Assembly: GCA_937901905.1 (NCBI GenBank)
Contig: CALDIF010000065.1
Location: 1-38,614 of the forward strand
Direction: 5' to 3'
Source: an uncultured Porphyromonadaceae bacterium
Lineage (GTDB): Bacteria > Bacteroidota > Bacteroidia > Bacteroidales > Muribaculaceae
Length of the DNA stretch: 38,614 bases
Position numbers and translations under genes: made by a program. Positions 23,885 to 32,887 of the stretch are shown one piece after another (within the stretch, counting starts at the first letter, position 1; each line of letters opens with the position of its first letter). Under the pieces are notes generated by a model. That model worked only from the letters and a program-made list of their open reading frames with translations, was not told where the DNA came from and made no database searches.

Positions 23885-25108
23885 ATGAATACTATCAATT
23901 TGTTCAAAATCGCGATTAGAGCGATTGCCGGCAACAAAACACGCAGTTTCCTCACCATGTTGGGCATCATCATCGGCGTGGGTAGCGTGATTACCATGCT
24001 CGCCATCGGTCAAGGTTCCAAACTCAGCATACAGCAGAACATTGCCGAGATGGGGTCCAACATGATAATGATTAACCCGGGTGCCGACCGCGGTCCGGGT
24101 GGGGCACGCATGAGTGCCGACGAAATGCAAACTCTGACACTCGATGACTATAACAGCCTGTGTAACGAGGCTAAATACCTCGCTGCCGTGAGTCCCACAG
24201 TCAGTAGTGGCGGACAACTGATTAACGGCAACAATAACTACCAAACAAGCGTGACGGGCGTCAGTCGCGGCTATCTCACAATTCGCCAACTCACCGTTGA
24301 ACAGGGCGACATGTTCAGCGAGGCAGACATTAAAGCGGGTGCCAAAGTGTGCGTTGTGGGCAAGACCATTGTGGACAACTTGTTCACCGACGGCGCAGAC
24401 CCCGTTGGACAAGTGATACGTTTTAACAAAATGCCTGTACGCATCGTGGGTGTACTCAAGAGCAAGGGTTACAACTCAATGGGTATGGACCAAGACGACA
24501 TCGTGTTACTGCCCTATAGCACGGTAATGAAACGCGTGCTCGCTCAAACTTATCTGCAGGGCATCTACGCCAGTGCCATCACCGAGGGCATGACCGACCT
24601 TGCCATCAAGGACATTCGCTCCATCTTGAGACAAAACCACAAGTTGCACGAAGGTGATGACGACAATTTCTCAATTCGCAGCCAAGAAGAACTCAGTTCG
24701 ATGATGAGCAGCACGATGGGTATGCTCACGACTTTGTTGGGTTGTGTGGCGGGCATCTCACTCATCGTGGGCGGCATCGGAATTATGAATATCATGTACG
24801 TCAGCGTGACCGAGCGCACTCGCGAAATAGGCTTGCGCATGAGCGTCGGAGCACGCGGAATTGACATCTTGAGCCAATTCCTCATCGAGTCTGTCATGAT
24901 TAGCGTCACCGGTGGTGTGATCGGTGTGATTATAGGCTTCGTTGTGAGCGCGTTAATCAAGACACTGTCCGGCTGGCCTGTTACCGTGGAAGCGTGGACT
25001 GTGGTGTTATCTTTTGCCGTTTGTACTTTCACCGGGGTCTTCTTCGGCTGGTATCCCGCCAAGAAGGCAGCCAACCTCGACCCGATCGAGGCAATTCGTT
25101 ACGAGTGA
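23885..25108 (+). CDS. MacB-type ABC transporter permease (FtsX fold)
   Basis: Inner-membrane permease, 407 residues. One N-terminal helix (KTRSFLTMLGIIIGVGSVITMLAIGQG) leads to a large periplasmic MacB-core domain, followed by three C-terminal helices of the FtsX type (LLGCVAGISLIVGGIGIMNIMYVSVTERTREIGLRMSVGAR; VTGGVIGVIIGFVVS; VVLSFAVCTFTGVFFGWYPAKKAANLDPIEA). TERTREIGLR is a family signature. It starts one base after the ATPase stop (TGACATG) and shares the A of its stop with the start of the kinase gene. Confidence 0.95.
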   Translation: MNTINLFKIAIRAIAGNKTRSFLTMLGIIIGVGSVITMLAIGQGSKLSIQQNIAEMGSNMIMINPGADRGPGGARMSADEMQTLTLDDYNSLCNEAKYLAAVSPTVSSGGQLINGNNNYQTSVTGVSRGYLTIRQLTVEQGDMFSEADIKAGAKVCVVGKTIVDNLFTDGADPVGQVIRFNKMPVRIVGVLKSKGYNSMGMDQDDIVLLPYSTVMKRVLAQTYLQGIYASAITEGMTDLAIKDIRSILRQNHKLHEGDDDNFSIRSQEELSSMMSSTMGMLTTLLGCVAGISLIVGGIGIMNIMYVSVTERTREIGLRMSVGARGIDILSQFLIESVMISVTGGVIGVIIGFVVSALIKTLSGWPVTVEAWTVVLSFAVCTFTGVFFGWYPAKKAANLDPIEAIRYE

Positions 25109-26154
25109 TGAAACGCGAATATCTCATTCACCTTTTATGCTGGGCTGTGGTGATACTGTTCCCACTGTTTTTCCTTACCCCCACCGACAGCACCGAGTTG
25201 ATGCGAGACCGCTTTATTCGCTCGCTCGGCTCACCCATTGCCTACATGGTGTTGTTCTACTTGAACTATGTGGTGCTCATTCCACGACTGTTATTTCGCG
25301 ACAAACACTTCAGGTACTATCTTGTCAACATCGCTCTTGTAGCATTGGCGTTGGTGTTCATGGTGCAATGGTGGAATCTCGCCAACAGTTGGTTGCCCGG
25401 CGTGACGGCACGACATCATCGTCCACACTCAGCCATCAACCCGGTCTACTTCTACAACACTATCATGCTGATGCTCGTCGTGGGACTGAGTATTGCAGTG
25501 CGCATGACGCAACGTTACCACGCTGTGGAACAAGCACGACAGGAAGCGGAACAAAGCCGCACCGAAGCGGAGTTAACCAACTTGCGCAGCCAACTCAATC
25601 CCCATTTCTTGCTTAACACGCTCAACAACATCTATGCCCTCATCGCCTTCGACAGCGACAAGGCGCAAGTGGCAGTCGAGGAATTGAGCCGGCTGTTGCG
25701 CCATGTGCTCTACGACAACAAGCAACAATTTGTGTCGTTGTGCAAGGAAGCGGATTTCATGCGCGACTATATCGCCTTGATGAAAATTCGCCTCACCGAT
25801 GCCGTCACTGTCGATGAACATATCGAAATCGACGCTAATGACATGACTCCCATCGCACCGCTCATCTTTATCTCGCTCGTTGAAAATGCCTTCAAGCACG
25901 GCATCAGTGCCTCGGGCAACGGACACATCACCATTCACCTTACTCAACACGACGGCGACGTGACGTGCGACATCATCAACAGCAATCACCCCAAGGACAA
26001 GCGTGATGATAAGAGCGGATCGGGCATAGGGCTTGAACAAGTGGCAAAAAGGCTGGCTCTCACCTACCCCGACCGTTACACATGGACGCGCGGTGTGAGC
26101 GACGACGGCTCAATCTACCGCTCCACCATCACCGTCTTCAAGCAGCAACAGTAA
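25108..26154 (+). CDS. LytS-type sensor histidine kinase
   Basis: Inner-membrane sensor kinase, 348 residues. Four hydrophobic segments occupy about 1-145 (LLCWAVVILFPLFFL; GSPIAYMVLFYLNYVVLIP; YYLVNIALVALALVFMV; YNTIMLMLVVGLSIAV), then a short coiled coil and the His_kinase domain: phosphoacceptor region LNPHFLLNTLNNIYAL, N-box FISLVENAFKHG and G-box GSGIGLEQVAKRL. There is no large extracytoplasmic sensor, so it may sense within the membrane or through the pump. The start overlaps the permease stop (TGATG), tying kinase level to pump level. A longer frame upstream lies inside the permease gene. Confidence 0.93.
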   Translation: MKREYLIHLLCWAVVILFPLFFLTPTDSTELMRDRFIRSLGSPIAYMVLFYLNYVVLIPRLLFRDKHFRYYLVNIALVALALVFMVQWWNLANSWLPGVTARHHRPHSAINPVYFYNTIMLMLVVGLSIAVRMTQRYHAVEQARQEAEQSRTEAELTNLRSQLNPHFLLNTLNNIYALIAFDSDKAQVAVEELSRLLRHVLYDNKQQFVSLCKEADFMRDYIALMKIRLTDAVTVDEHIEIDANDMTPIAPLIFISLVENAFKHGISASGNGHITIHLTQHDGDVTCDIINSNHPKDKRDDKSGSGIGLEQVAKRLALTYPDRYTWTRGVSDDGSIYRSTITVFKQQQ

Positions 26155-26191
26155 CTTCGCCGTTACCACGCCGCCACACGCCGAACCCGTA

Positions 26192-26222
26192 TTTGAATTC
26201 TTGAAATTTATCAGTAATTTTG
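26192..26222 (+). promoter_or_regulatory. Own promoter of the LytTR regulator
   Basis: -33 TTTG (26192-26195) and -7 TAATTTTG (26215-26222) with 19 bp between, in the 129-bp gap after the kinase gene. It suggests that the regulator can be made independently of the pump operon. Confidence 0.68.
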
Positions 26223-26283
26223 TGTCTTAACCGCGTTATACTACCTCTCGCGCATTTCACATTCATTCCTTTTGACACGAGTC

Positions 26284-27006
26284 ATGAAAATTATACGTTG
26301 TGCCATCGTTGATGACGAGCCGCTTGCAGTAGAACTTCTCGCAAGTTATGTTTCTCGCATTCCGTTTCTCGAACTTGTCGGCAAGTATTCCAATGCCACC
26401 GATGCCTTGCATGGTGTGGCAGACAATCGTGTTGACTTGCTGTTCCTTGACATACAGATGCCGGAATTGAGTGGCATGGAACTGAGCCGCTTGTTGCCCG
26501 AGACGACACGCGTGATTTTCACAACGGCATTTGACCGCTATGCCGTCGACGGATTTCGAGTGGGCGCAATCGATTATCTGCTCAAGCCCATCAGTTATGC
26601 CAACTTTCTTGAAGCATGCAATCGTGCACTGCAGTGGTTCACCATGTTGTGGGAACGGGAACAAGCCGCTGCCGCACCACCCCCCGAGAGCATCTTTGTC
26701 AAGAGCGAGTACAAGTTGGTGCAAATCATGCTCGACAGTATCCGCTACATTGAGGGTCTCAAGGACTATGTCAAGATTTACACCGAGCAGTCACCCCACC
26801 CTATACTCACCTTGATGAGCATGAAGTCGCTTGAGGAGCAACTGCCGTCATCACGCTTCATGAGAGTACACCGCAGTTACATCGTCAATTTGTCCAAGAT
26901 ACGCGAAGTCGAGCGCGGACGCATTGTCTTCGGTGACACGTTAATTCCGGTGGGCGACAGTTACAAGGCTGCGTTCCAAGCCTACATCGGCAACACTACA
27001 GGGTGA
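26284..27006 (+). CDS. LytTR-family response regulator
   Basis: Two-component regulator of 240 residues, the natural partner of the LytS-type kinase just upstream. Receiver domain about 1-120: acidic pocket IVDDEP, phosphoacceptor Asp56 in LLFLDIQMP, and the conserved Lys in DYLLKPI. The C-terminal LytTR DNA-binding domain (about 138-238) shows FVKSEYKLVQI, IRYIEGLKDYVKIYT and FMRVHRSYIVNLSKI. Likely controls the adjacent efflux genes; this is inference. Its 3' end overlaps the convergent PEP/pyruvate-binding gene by 11 bp. Confidence 0.94.
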   Translation: MKIIRCAIVDDEPLAVELLASYVSRIPFLELVGKYSNATDALHGVADNRVDLLFLDIQMPELSGMELSRLLPETTRVIFTTAFDRYAVDGFRVGAIDYLLKPISYANFLEACNRALQWFTMLWEREQAAAAPPPESIFVKSEYKLVQIMLDSIRYIEGLKDYVKIYTEQSPHPILTLMSMKSLEEQLPSSRFMRVHRSYIVNLSKIREVERGRIVFGDTLIPVGDSYKAAFQAYIGNTTG

Positions 27007-29959
27007 TTACCGCTTCACCGGTGACACCGTTGAGCATGACAGTCATCGGCTGCCCGGTCTCGTAGACGGTAACATGGGCGGTAGCGTACATCACGCGTGA
27101 AGATTTCACTCGCTCGACATGGCACACGTCCTCCTCCGTAACCGAGAAATAGCCCACACCGAAGTTTGTCAGGTTTTGAAAGAAATGAGTGCCTTGGCTG
27201 GGTTGTATGGGAGAACCGGGGCGTGGCAACTCAACCACGACACGAGCCATTGAAATGTCAGCCCAACGCACCGGCACGCCCAATGCCTCGTCACTGCTGC
27301 CCCACCTGCCTATACCCATCAACACATAGCCGAGGTTACGCTCGTTCATCATGTGATTGATTTCCTTAATCTCACCGGCAATAATGCTGTTAAGGCGCAT
27401 GTCGAAACAACCGTCATTAACGAGTACAACGTGACTGAGGTCGTTCATCGTGCCATGTCCTAACGCCTTGTGGCACGCCACAACGAGCCTATCGGCAGGA
27501 ACATCAAGCACATCATCGGCAACCATCTCGCGACGGTCAACCATGGGACGTATTTGCAGCCAATACAGGTGTCCGAGATTGCCGTAAGCCATGTTGTGTT
27601 CATCACTCAATGTGCCGGCAAACTCTATCTCCACCGGACGATCCATCATCTGTTCGCCCGTTGTGAGCATGAAGTCCAACGCGGTTGCCAGTGGAAACAC
27701 GCCATGGTCAAGCACGTTGGCAAAGGTGACAACGCGTCGTCCGCGCCCCATGTCATCATGACGCAAACGGTCTCCCTCCCGATAGTCGTATGTCGACACC
27801 ATATAACGCAATTCGCCGGCATCGCCTGCCTGCTGTACGGTGCGTTCCACAATGTTAAAGCCCTCATCGGCAGGCATGAGCGAGTGGGGGTCGGTGATGG
27901 TGGTGTCAATAGCGAGGAACTTGCGTTGCGTGTCGCGCAACGCAAGTTGCAAAGTGCTCGTTTGCAACACATGGTGGGGATGACGTGGCGAGAAACGCAA
28001 CGACAAGCCCCCATCAACAATGTATTTCCCCAAGCCCACAGCCAACTCACACACCCCATCGCACGCTTGCTCCTTTCCTATGGGATAATAATTGAGTGAA
28101 CGGGCAACTCCGCTGAAAGACGGATAGTAATATCGGTCGTGAGGTTTCCCGACAACCTCTTGCAGTATGACTGCCATTTTCTCCTGATCTATCACATTGC
28201 TTGTCGCGGTCATGTAGGCTTTGCTCGCGGCAAAGAATACCGAAGCGTACACCGCCTTGACCGCACGCGACATCATGTTTACCGTCGCTTCACGGTCAGG
28301 CAAATGTGGCACCATGTAGGTTGCATATATACCGGCAAAAGGTTGGTAATGACTGTCCTCGAGCAAACTGCTGGAACGCACGGCGATGGGAGCGTCCATC
28401 ACATCGTAGATGGTGTTGAAATCTGCACGCATGGCTTCGGGAAACTGTGCCGCTTGGAACGCTTCCAAGATTTCCTCGTCGGGGGCATCACTCAACGCCA
28501 GGGGGTACAAACCGTTTTGTTCCATGAACTCGTCGAACACATCGGTACACAACACCACCGTGTGGGGTATCGAAATTGTGATTCCTTCGAAATTGTCACA
28601 CACCGGGTGACGCTTGATGATTGAGTCAATGAAAGCAAGACCGCGCCCCTTACCGCCGAGGCTCCCCTGTCCGATGCGGGCAAAGTTGCTGTACTTGTCG
28701 AAGCGGTCGGCACGGAAGTCGGCTACCAAGCCGCGATTTTTCATCAAGCGATACTTGACGATGAGGTCACCGAAGAGGCGACGCACAGCAGGAGCCTCGC
28801 TGATGTCGACAAAACGGTGCATCTTGATCACTTGGGCTATGGGAAATATCGCCCTGGAATAGAGCCAACGCGAAATATCGTTGTGTTGGGCATGATAGAG
28901 CAGCGAGCGGTCGGGAATGTCTTTAAGGCGGTATTGCAACTCTTGAAGGTTACGCAAACGCATTATTTCACTTCCGTCCTCGGGATTGCGTATTATAAAA
29001 TCGCCGAAACCGAAGTTATCCATGATTGCCTTGCCCAAATCAACCGGCAATGCCTTGCTGTTCTTGTCTACAAACGTACCGGCAAAACTCGAAACACGGT
29101 CGCGATTTTCAATATCACTGCTCTCGATGATAAGCGGCAGGTAGGGGTCACGCTCACGCAACTCGTGAGCGAGGCGCAAGCCGGCAGACGCGTCCTTGAC
29201 ACCGCCACGCTTGAACGACACGTCACTGATGACACCCAAGATGTGGTCGTGGTACATATCATACAGTGCCAACGCTTCCTCGTAGTCGCGCGCTAACATC
29301 ACCTTTGGACGACCGCGCATACGCAACATTCCCTCGTGAGCATTCAGCGCCTCGGTACTGAAGCGCTTGCTTTGGCGCAAAATAAACTTATACAGCGTGG
29401 GCAGTATTGACGAGTAAAACCTGACGCTGTCTTCAACCAGCAGAATCATTTGCACTCCCACGTCAAGCACGTCTTGCTCGGCATTGAGTTTATCCTCCAG
29501 CAACTTGATAATTGCCAACAACAAGTCCACGTTTCCCAACCACGAGAACACATAGTCCACCGCATCAAGATCCTCCCCCATCAGCCGGCGCGACACCTCG
29601 CGAGAGAATGGAGTTAACACCACTACCGGCACATCGGGTTGCAACTGCTTGATGCGACGCGCTGTAACAAACGTTTGTGACAGGTCGACACCCGGCATGG
29701 CTATCACGAGGTCGTAGTGTCCGGTGCTTACCGCTTGCAATGCCTGCTCGTTGTTGCTCACTCGCGTCACTCGTGGAGGAGCACTCAAGTTTAAACTTGA
29801 ATACTCCATGAACAGTTGTTCTTCAACACGACCGTCTTCCTCAAGTATAAACGCGTCGTAAGTGCTGGCAATCAGCAACACGTTATGCACGCGTTGTTGC
29901 ATCAAGCGGTCGAAGGCAGTGTCCTTCAAGTATAACTGGCTTAAAAATTGCTCGTTCAT
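26996..29959 (-). CDS. PEP/pyruvate-binding protein with two N-terminal receiver-like domains
   Basis: A 987-residue cytoplasmic protein. Residues about 25-160 form a receiver-like fold without the acceptor Asp (DLVIAMPG around Met88). Residues about 170-315 form a second receiver with the acidic pair Glu176/Asp177, acceptor Asp246 (LGVISDVSF), Ser280 and Lys299. Residues about 425-800 are the ATP-grasp nucleotide-binding domain of PEP synthase/pyruvate phosphate dikinase (IGQGSLGGKGRGLAF; PIAVRSSSLLEDSHYQPFAGIYATYM; LYWLQIRPM). A distinct end follows (GIGRWGSSDEALGVPVRW; GTHFFQNLTNFGVGYF). The swivelling phospho-His domain and the PEP/pyruvate barrel are absent, so complete PEP synthase activity is not expected. 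The product is probably a phosphorylation-controlled ATP-dependent enzyme of unknown reaction. No promoter was recognised upstream. Similar long proteins occur in other Bacteroidetes. Confidence 0.85.
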   Translation of the reverse strand: MNEQFLSQLYLKDTAFDRLMQQRVHNVLLIASTYDAFILEEDGRVEEQLFMEYSSLNLSAPPRVTRVSNNEQALQAVSTGHYDLVIAMPGVDLSQTFVTARRIKQLQPDVPVVVLTPFSREVSRRLMGEDLDAVDYVFSWLGNVDLLLAIIKLLEDKLNAEQDVLDVGVQMILLVEDSVRFYSSILPTLYKFILRQSKRFSTEALNAHEGMLRMRGRPKVMLARDYEEALALYDMYHDHILGVISDVSFKRGGVKDASAGLRLAHELRERDPYLPLIIESSDIENRDRVSSFAGTFVDKNSKALPVDLGKAIMDNFGFGDFIIRNPEDGSEIMRLRNLQELQYRLKDIPDRSLLYHAQHNDISRWLYSRAIFPIAQVIKMHRFVDISEAPAVRRLFGDLIVKYRLMKNRGLVADFRADRFDKYSNFARIGQGSLGGKGRGLAFIDSIIKRHPVCDNFEGITISIPHTVVLCTDVFDEFMEQNGLYPLALSDAPDEEILEAFQAAQFPEAMRADFNTIYDVMDAPIAVRSSSLLEDSHYQPFAGIYATYMVPHLPDREATVNMMSRAVKAVYASVFFAASKAYMTATSNVIDQEKMAVILQEVVGKPHDRYYYPSFSGVARSLNYYPIGKEQACDGVCELAVGLGKYIVDGGLSLRFSPRHPHHVLQTSTLQLALRDTQRKFLAIDTTITDPHSLMPADEGFNIVERTVQQAGDAGELRYMVSTYDYREGDRLRHDDMGRGRRVVTFANVLDHGVFPLATALDFMLTTGEQMMDRPVEIEFAGTLSDEHNMAYGNLGHLYWLQIRPMVDRREMVADDVLDVPADRLVVACHKALGHGTMNDLSHVVLVNDGCFDMRLNSIIAGEIKEINHMMNERNLGYVLMGIGRWGSSDEALGVPVRWADISMARVVVELPRPGSPIQPSQGTHFFQNLTNFGVGYFSVTEEDVCHVERVKSSRVMYATAHVTVYETGQPMTVMLNGVTGEAVITL

Positions 29960-30045
29960 GTCGGGGTGTTAAGTAGAGGGGCGATAATCTGACTAACTAT
30001 TAAAACGAACACAACAGGTAATATCTTATGTAAACCGCAATAAAA

Positions 30046-30077
30046 TTTGGAAAGGCTATTAAGATTTTGTAACTTTG
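30046..30077 (+). promoter_or_regulatory. Promoter of the dockerin-protein gene
   Basis: -33 TTTG (30046-30049) and -7 TAACTTTG (30070-30077) with 20 bp between. A TTG at 30075 that could extend the frame lies in this box, so translation starts at the ATG at 30150, with a leader of about 67 nt. Confidence 0.8.
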
Positions 30078-30149
30078 CCGAATATTTACAAACGAAACAT
30101 ACTATTTAAAAAATACTTTATTATTAACCATTTAACACCTCAAAACTGC

Positions 30150-32780
30150 ATGAAGAGAATTTATACCCTTCTAACACTTGCCGTGTTGGCAACCGCGTCA
30201 GCATTGGCGGGGAGCGCGGTGTTTGACTTCACCGACAATGCTCTGTCAATGTTTGACGGCATCACCGGCACGAGCAACAACGGCAATGACGGTGACATCA
30301 CCTCAACTGTGTCGACTGTTGCCAATGGAGTGACACTGACGGTGAGCCCGGCAACCGGCACAACACCCAATCGCATTTGGGAATCGACAAGCGGCTACGA
30401 ACTGCGCATGTACACGGGCACGATGGTGATTTCGGTTGCTGACGGCTCGAAAATCACAAGCATCGAGACTGAGAGCGGTTCCAAAGCGGGAACCCCGGTT
30501 CCCTCGGTAGGCACTTGGTCCGAAAAGAGTTGGACCGGCGAAGCCGAAAGCGTGACGCTGACCTTCACCACCCAATATCAATTCAAGAAAATCACTGTCT
30601 ATACCGACGGTGACAATGGTGGTGGTGACGAGCCCGGCGGTGATGAACCCGGTGGCGGCGATGGAGGTGACGAGCCCGGCGGTGATGAACCGGTCGGCAC
30701 CAATGCTCTCTTTGACTTCCACAACAACGGCTTGACGATGTTTGACGGCATCACCGACACGAGCAACAACGGCACCGATGGTGATTTCACCGAGAACAAG
30801 ACCGTTACGGTCAATGGCATCAGCCTCACGGTGAGCCCGTCCGGAGCATCGGCAGCCAACCGCTTCTGGAACGACTACAACAACGGCTTGCAACTGCGTA
30901 TGTATGGCGGTACTATCACCATTGCAGCACCCGCAGGCTACGTACTCAAGAGCGCTACTATCGAGTATGGCGACCGCAACGGGGATCCCTCCGCTTCGAC
31001 CGGCTCAATCTCAAGTGGACAGTGGACAGGCAACGCGTCACGCCTTGTACTCACCTTCAGCCAGCGCACCGACCTCAACAGCATCGATGTAACCTTTGCC
31101 GAGGGCGAGGGTGACGGCGACGAGCCGGGTGATGACGATGTCAACCCCATCACCAACTTCTTTGAGATGGCCGCTCTTGACGATGGCACCGAGTTCACTT
31201 TCAATAACAACTTGTATGTGCTCTATCAGAACGGCAAGTACCTCTACGGTCGTGCTTTGTATGACGAAACCGATGAAGACGGCTATACCGTCACTTATCT
31301 GTCCGACGGTTTGCTCTTCGGCGACGTGGGCTATGAGTATGAGCCGGGCGACATTATTCCTGCCGGTTGGAAAGCCACCAAGACGACCTTCCGCAGTTGC
31401 ATCGAGGCTACCGGCATGACCGGTTTACAAGAGCCCATCGGCAAGGTCGAGGACGAGGCTTACATCGCTGCCTATAACAACGACGACTACTTCGCCGACT
31501 GGTGGGAGGACTACGACATGAATGCCTTCTACGAGTTTACCGGCAAGACCTACGACATGCCCGATGAAAGCGGAAACTTCAAGATCTACGGCATCGGTTA
31601 CGATGAGAATTACGATGAGATTGAAACCTACATTGACGGTTACAACAAGTTCGGCATCGAGATACCCGAGCCCATTGAGGGGCGCACCTACACCATCACC
31701 GGCTTCTCCACAATGTACAACAATAACTGGCAGTTCTATCCCATCACTATCAGTGAGGACCCGGGAACTCCGATGTGGAAGATTTGGTACACCGCCGAGG
31801 ACGGCGAGGAGTACCGCGTGGGCGATGACCTGTATATCGGATATGTGGACGAGGATAACAAACTCATCTATGTCACCGACAATGCAACTGAGGTCTACTT
31901 CGACTTATATGATTGGCTTTTCGGCAGTTGGGACGAAGAGTGGGAACCCGACTGGGCTGCTATTGACTGTGGTGGCAACGACGACTTGTTCAACCAAATC
32001 AAGGCGATGAATGCTATCAAGGCTAACACCTTGTTCATCACCGTACAGGACAATCTCACCAACCCGCGTTGGGAAGTCAGCGTGGCTCCCGAGGCTCTCG
32101 AAGGAACCGATGTGGAAATTTTCTACAACACGTTGACCATGGACAACCCCATCGAGACTGCAGTGCGCGGTCTCTATCTGGGTAACTGCATCGAAATGTT
32201 CGAGGGCTACCTCGTTGAGAACGAGGGCAAGACTTACCTTGCCGACACCAAGGATTTTGCCGATGCAGAGCAGTACATCGAGTTAGACCGCACCGTGATG
32301 GATCGCACCGACTTCCCATTCAACGTCGGCGGCAAGTATTCCATGCGCTCTATCATCAAGATTGGCGAGGAATGGGAACAGTCCGAAGACGAGGATGATG
32401 ATGACGAATGGCTGGCACCCGCCAAGGTCCGCAGCACCGAGGGTAAGGCCCTGAACAAGAAAGGACGCACCCCCAACGCTGCAGTTCACAAGAATGCCCG
32501 TCGAGTCAAGCGCAACATGCTTACCGACGATCCCGCTTACTTCACCAACTTCACGCTGATTCCTGTCGACAACTTCGAAGAGTTGGAGCCTGCCGAGGGC
32601 GGCAACAAGTATGATGTCAACGGTGACGGTAAGGTCAACGTGGCAGATGTCAATATCATTCTCAACGACATTCTCAATGGCGGTACCGACATTGACCTCG
32701 ATATCAACAATGATGACGCTGTGAATGTTGCCGACGTGAACGTCGTTCTCAACTATATACTCACGCACTCTGACGAGTAA
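30150..32780 (+). CDS. Large secreted acidic protein with C-terminal dockerin
   Basis: Exported protein of 876 residues with unknown main function. Signal peptide about 1-20 (ending SALAG). Two related modules follow, about 22-150 and 185-320, each starting FDF-x-x-N-x-L-x-MFDGIT-x-TSNNG and ending in a beta-rich stretch; they look like tandem carbohydrate-binding or adhesive beta domains. They are joined by a linker of repeated GDEPGGDEPGG (about 153-184). The middle (about 340-790) is rich in Asp, Glu, Tyr and Trp with no motif I recognise. The last 55 residues are a type I dockerin: DVNGDGKVNVADVNIILNDIL and a second calcium loop DINNDDAVNVADVNVVLNYIL. No cohesin or sortase lies nearby. 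Transcribed alone between its promoter and a strong terminator. Confidence 0.85.
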   Translation: MKRIYTLLTLAVLATASALAGSAVFDFTDNALSMFDGITGTSNNGNDGDITSTVSTVANGVTLTVSPATGTTPNRIWESTSGYELRMYTGTMVISVADGSKITSIETESGSKAGTPVPSVGTWSEKSWTGEAESVTLTFTTQYQFKKITVYTDGDNGGGDEPGGDEPGGGDGGDEPGGDEPVGTNALFDFHNNGLTMFDGITDTSNNGTDGDFTENKTVTVNGISLTVSPSGASAANRFWNDYNNGLQLRMYGGTITIAAPAGYVLKSATIEYGDRNGDPSASTGSISSGQWTGNASRLVLTFSQRTDLNSIDVTFAEGEGDGDEPGDDDVNPITNFFEMAALDDGTEFTFNNNLYVLYQNGKYLYGRALYDETDEDGYTVTYLSDGLLFGDVGYEYEPGDIIPAGWKATKTTFRSCIEATGMTGLQEPIGKVEDEAYIAAYNNDDYFADWWEDYDMNAFYEFTGKTYDMPDESGNFKIYGIGYDENYDEIETYIDGYNKFGIEIPEPIEGRTYTITGFSTMYNNNWQFYPITISEDPGTPMWKIWYTAEDGEEYRVGDDLYIGYVDEDNKLIYVTDNATEVYFDLYDWLFGSWDEEWEPDWAAIDCGGNDDLFNQIKAMNAIKANTLFITVQDNLTNPRWEVSVAPEALEGTDVEIFYNTLTMDNPIETAVRGLYLGNCIEMFEGYLVENEGKTYLADTKDFADAEQYIELDRTVMDRTDFPFNVGGKYSMRSIIKIGEEWEQSEDEDDDDEWLAPAKVRSTEGKALNKKGRTPNAAVHKNARRVKRNMLTDDPAYFTNFTLIPVDNFEELEPAEGGNKYDVNGDGKVNVADVNIILNDILNGGTDIDLDINNDDAVNVADVNVVLNYILTHSDE

Positions 32781-32807
32781 TCAAGTATAGTAAACTCAAA
32801 CAATTTT

Positions 32808-32837
32808 AAAGCCGGTGCTCTGATGAGCACCGGCTTT
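32808..32837. terminator. Terminator between the dockerin gene and recA
   Basis: A perfect 13-bp stem (arms 32808-32820 and 32825-32837) with a TGAT loop, starting with AAA and ending with TTT. It sits between two convergent genes and is symmetrical enough to serve both directions. Confidence 0.85.
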
Positions 32838-32887
32838 CTCGTTTCATTTAATCAGGGCGAGTCTGCCAACTTTCCCGCCGCTTGTTC

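Noticed and set aside
26155..26191. Additional small gene between the kinase and regulator
   Set aside because: No start-stop pair of useful length with credible composition; the gap is explained by the regulator promoter.
30075..30149. TTG start adding 25 residues before the dockerin protein signal peptide
   Set aside because: The TTG lies in the promoter box TAACTTTG, and the ATG at 30150 begins a normal signal peptide.
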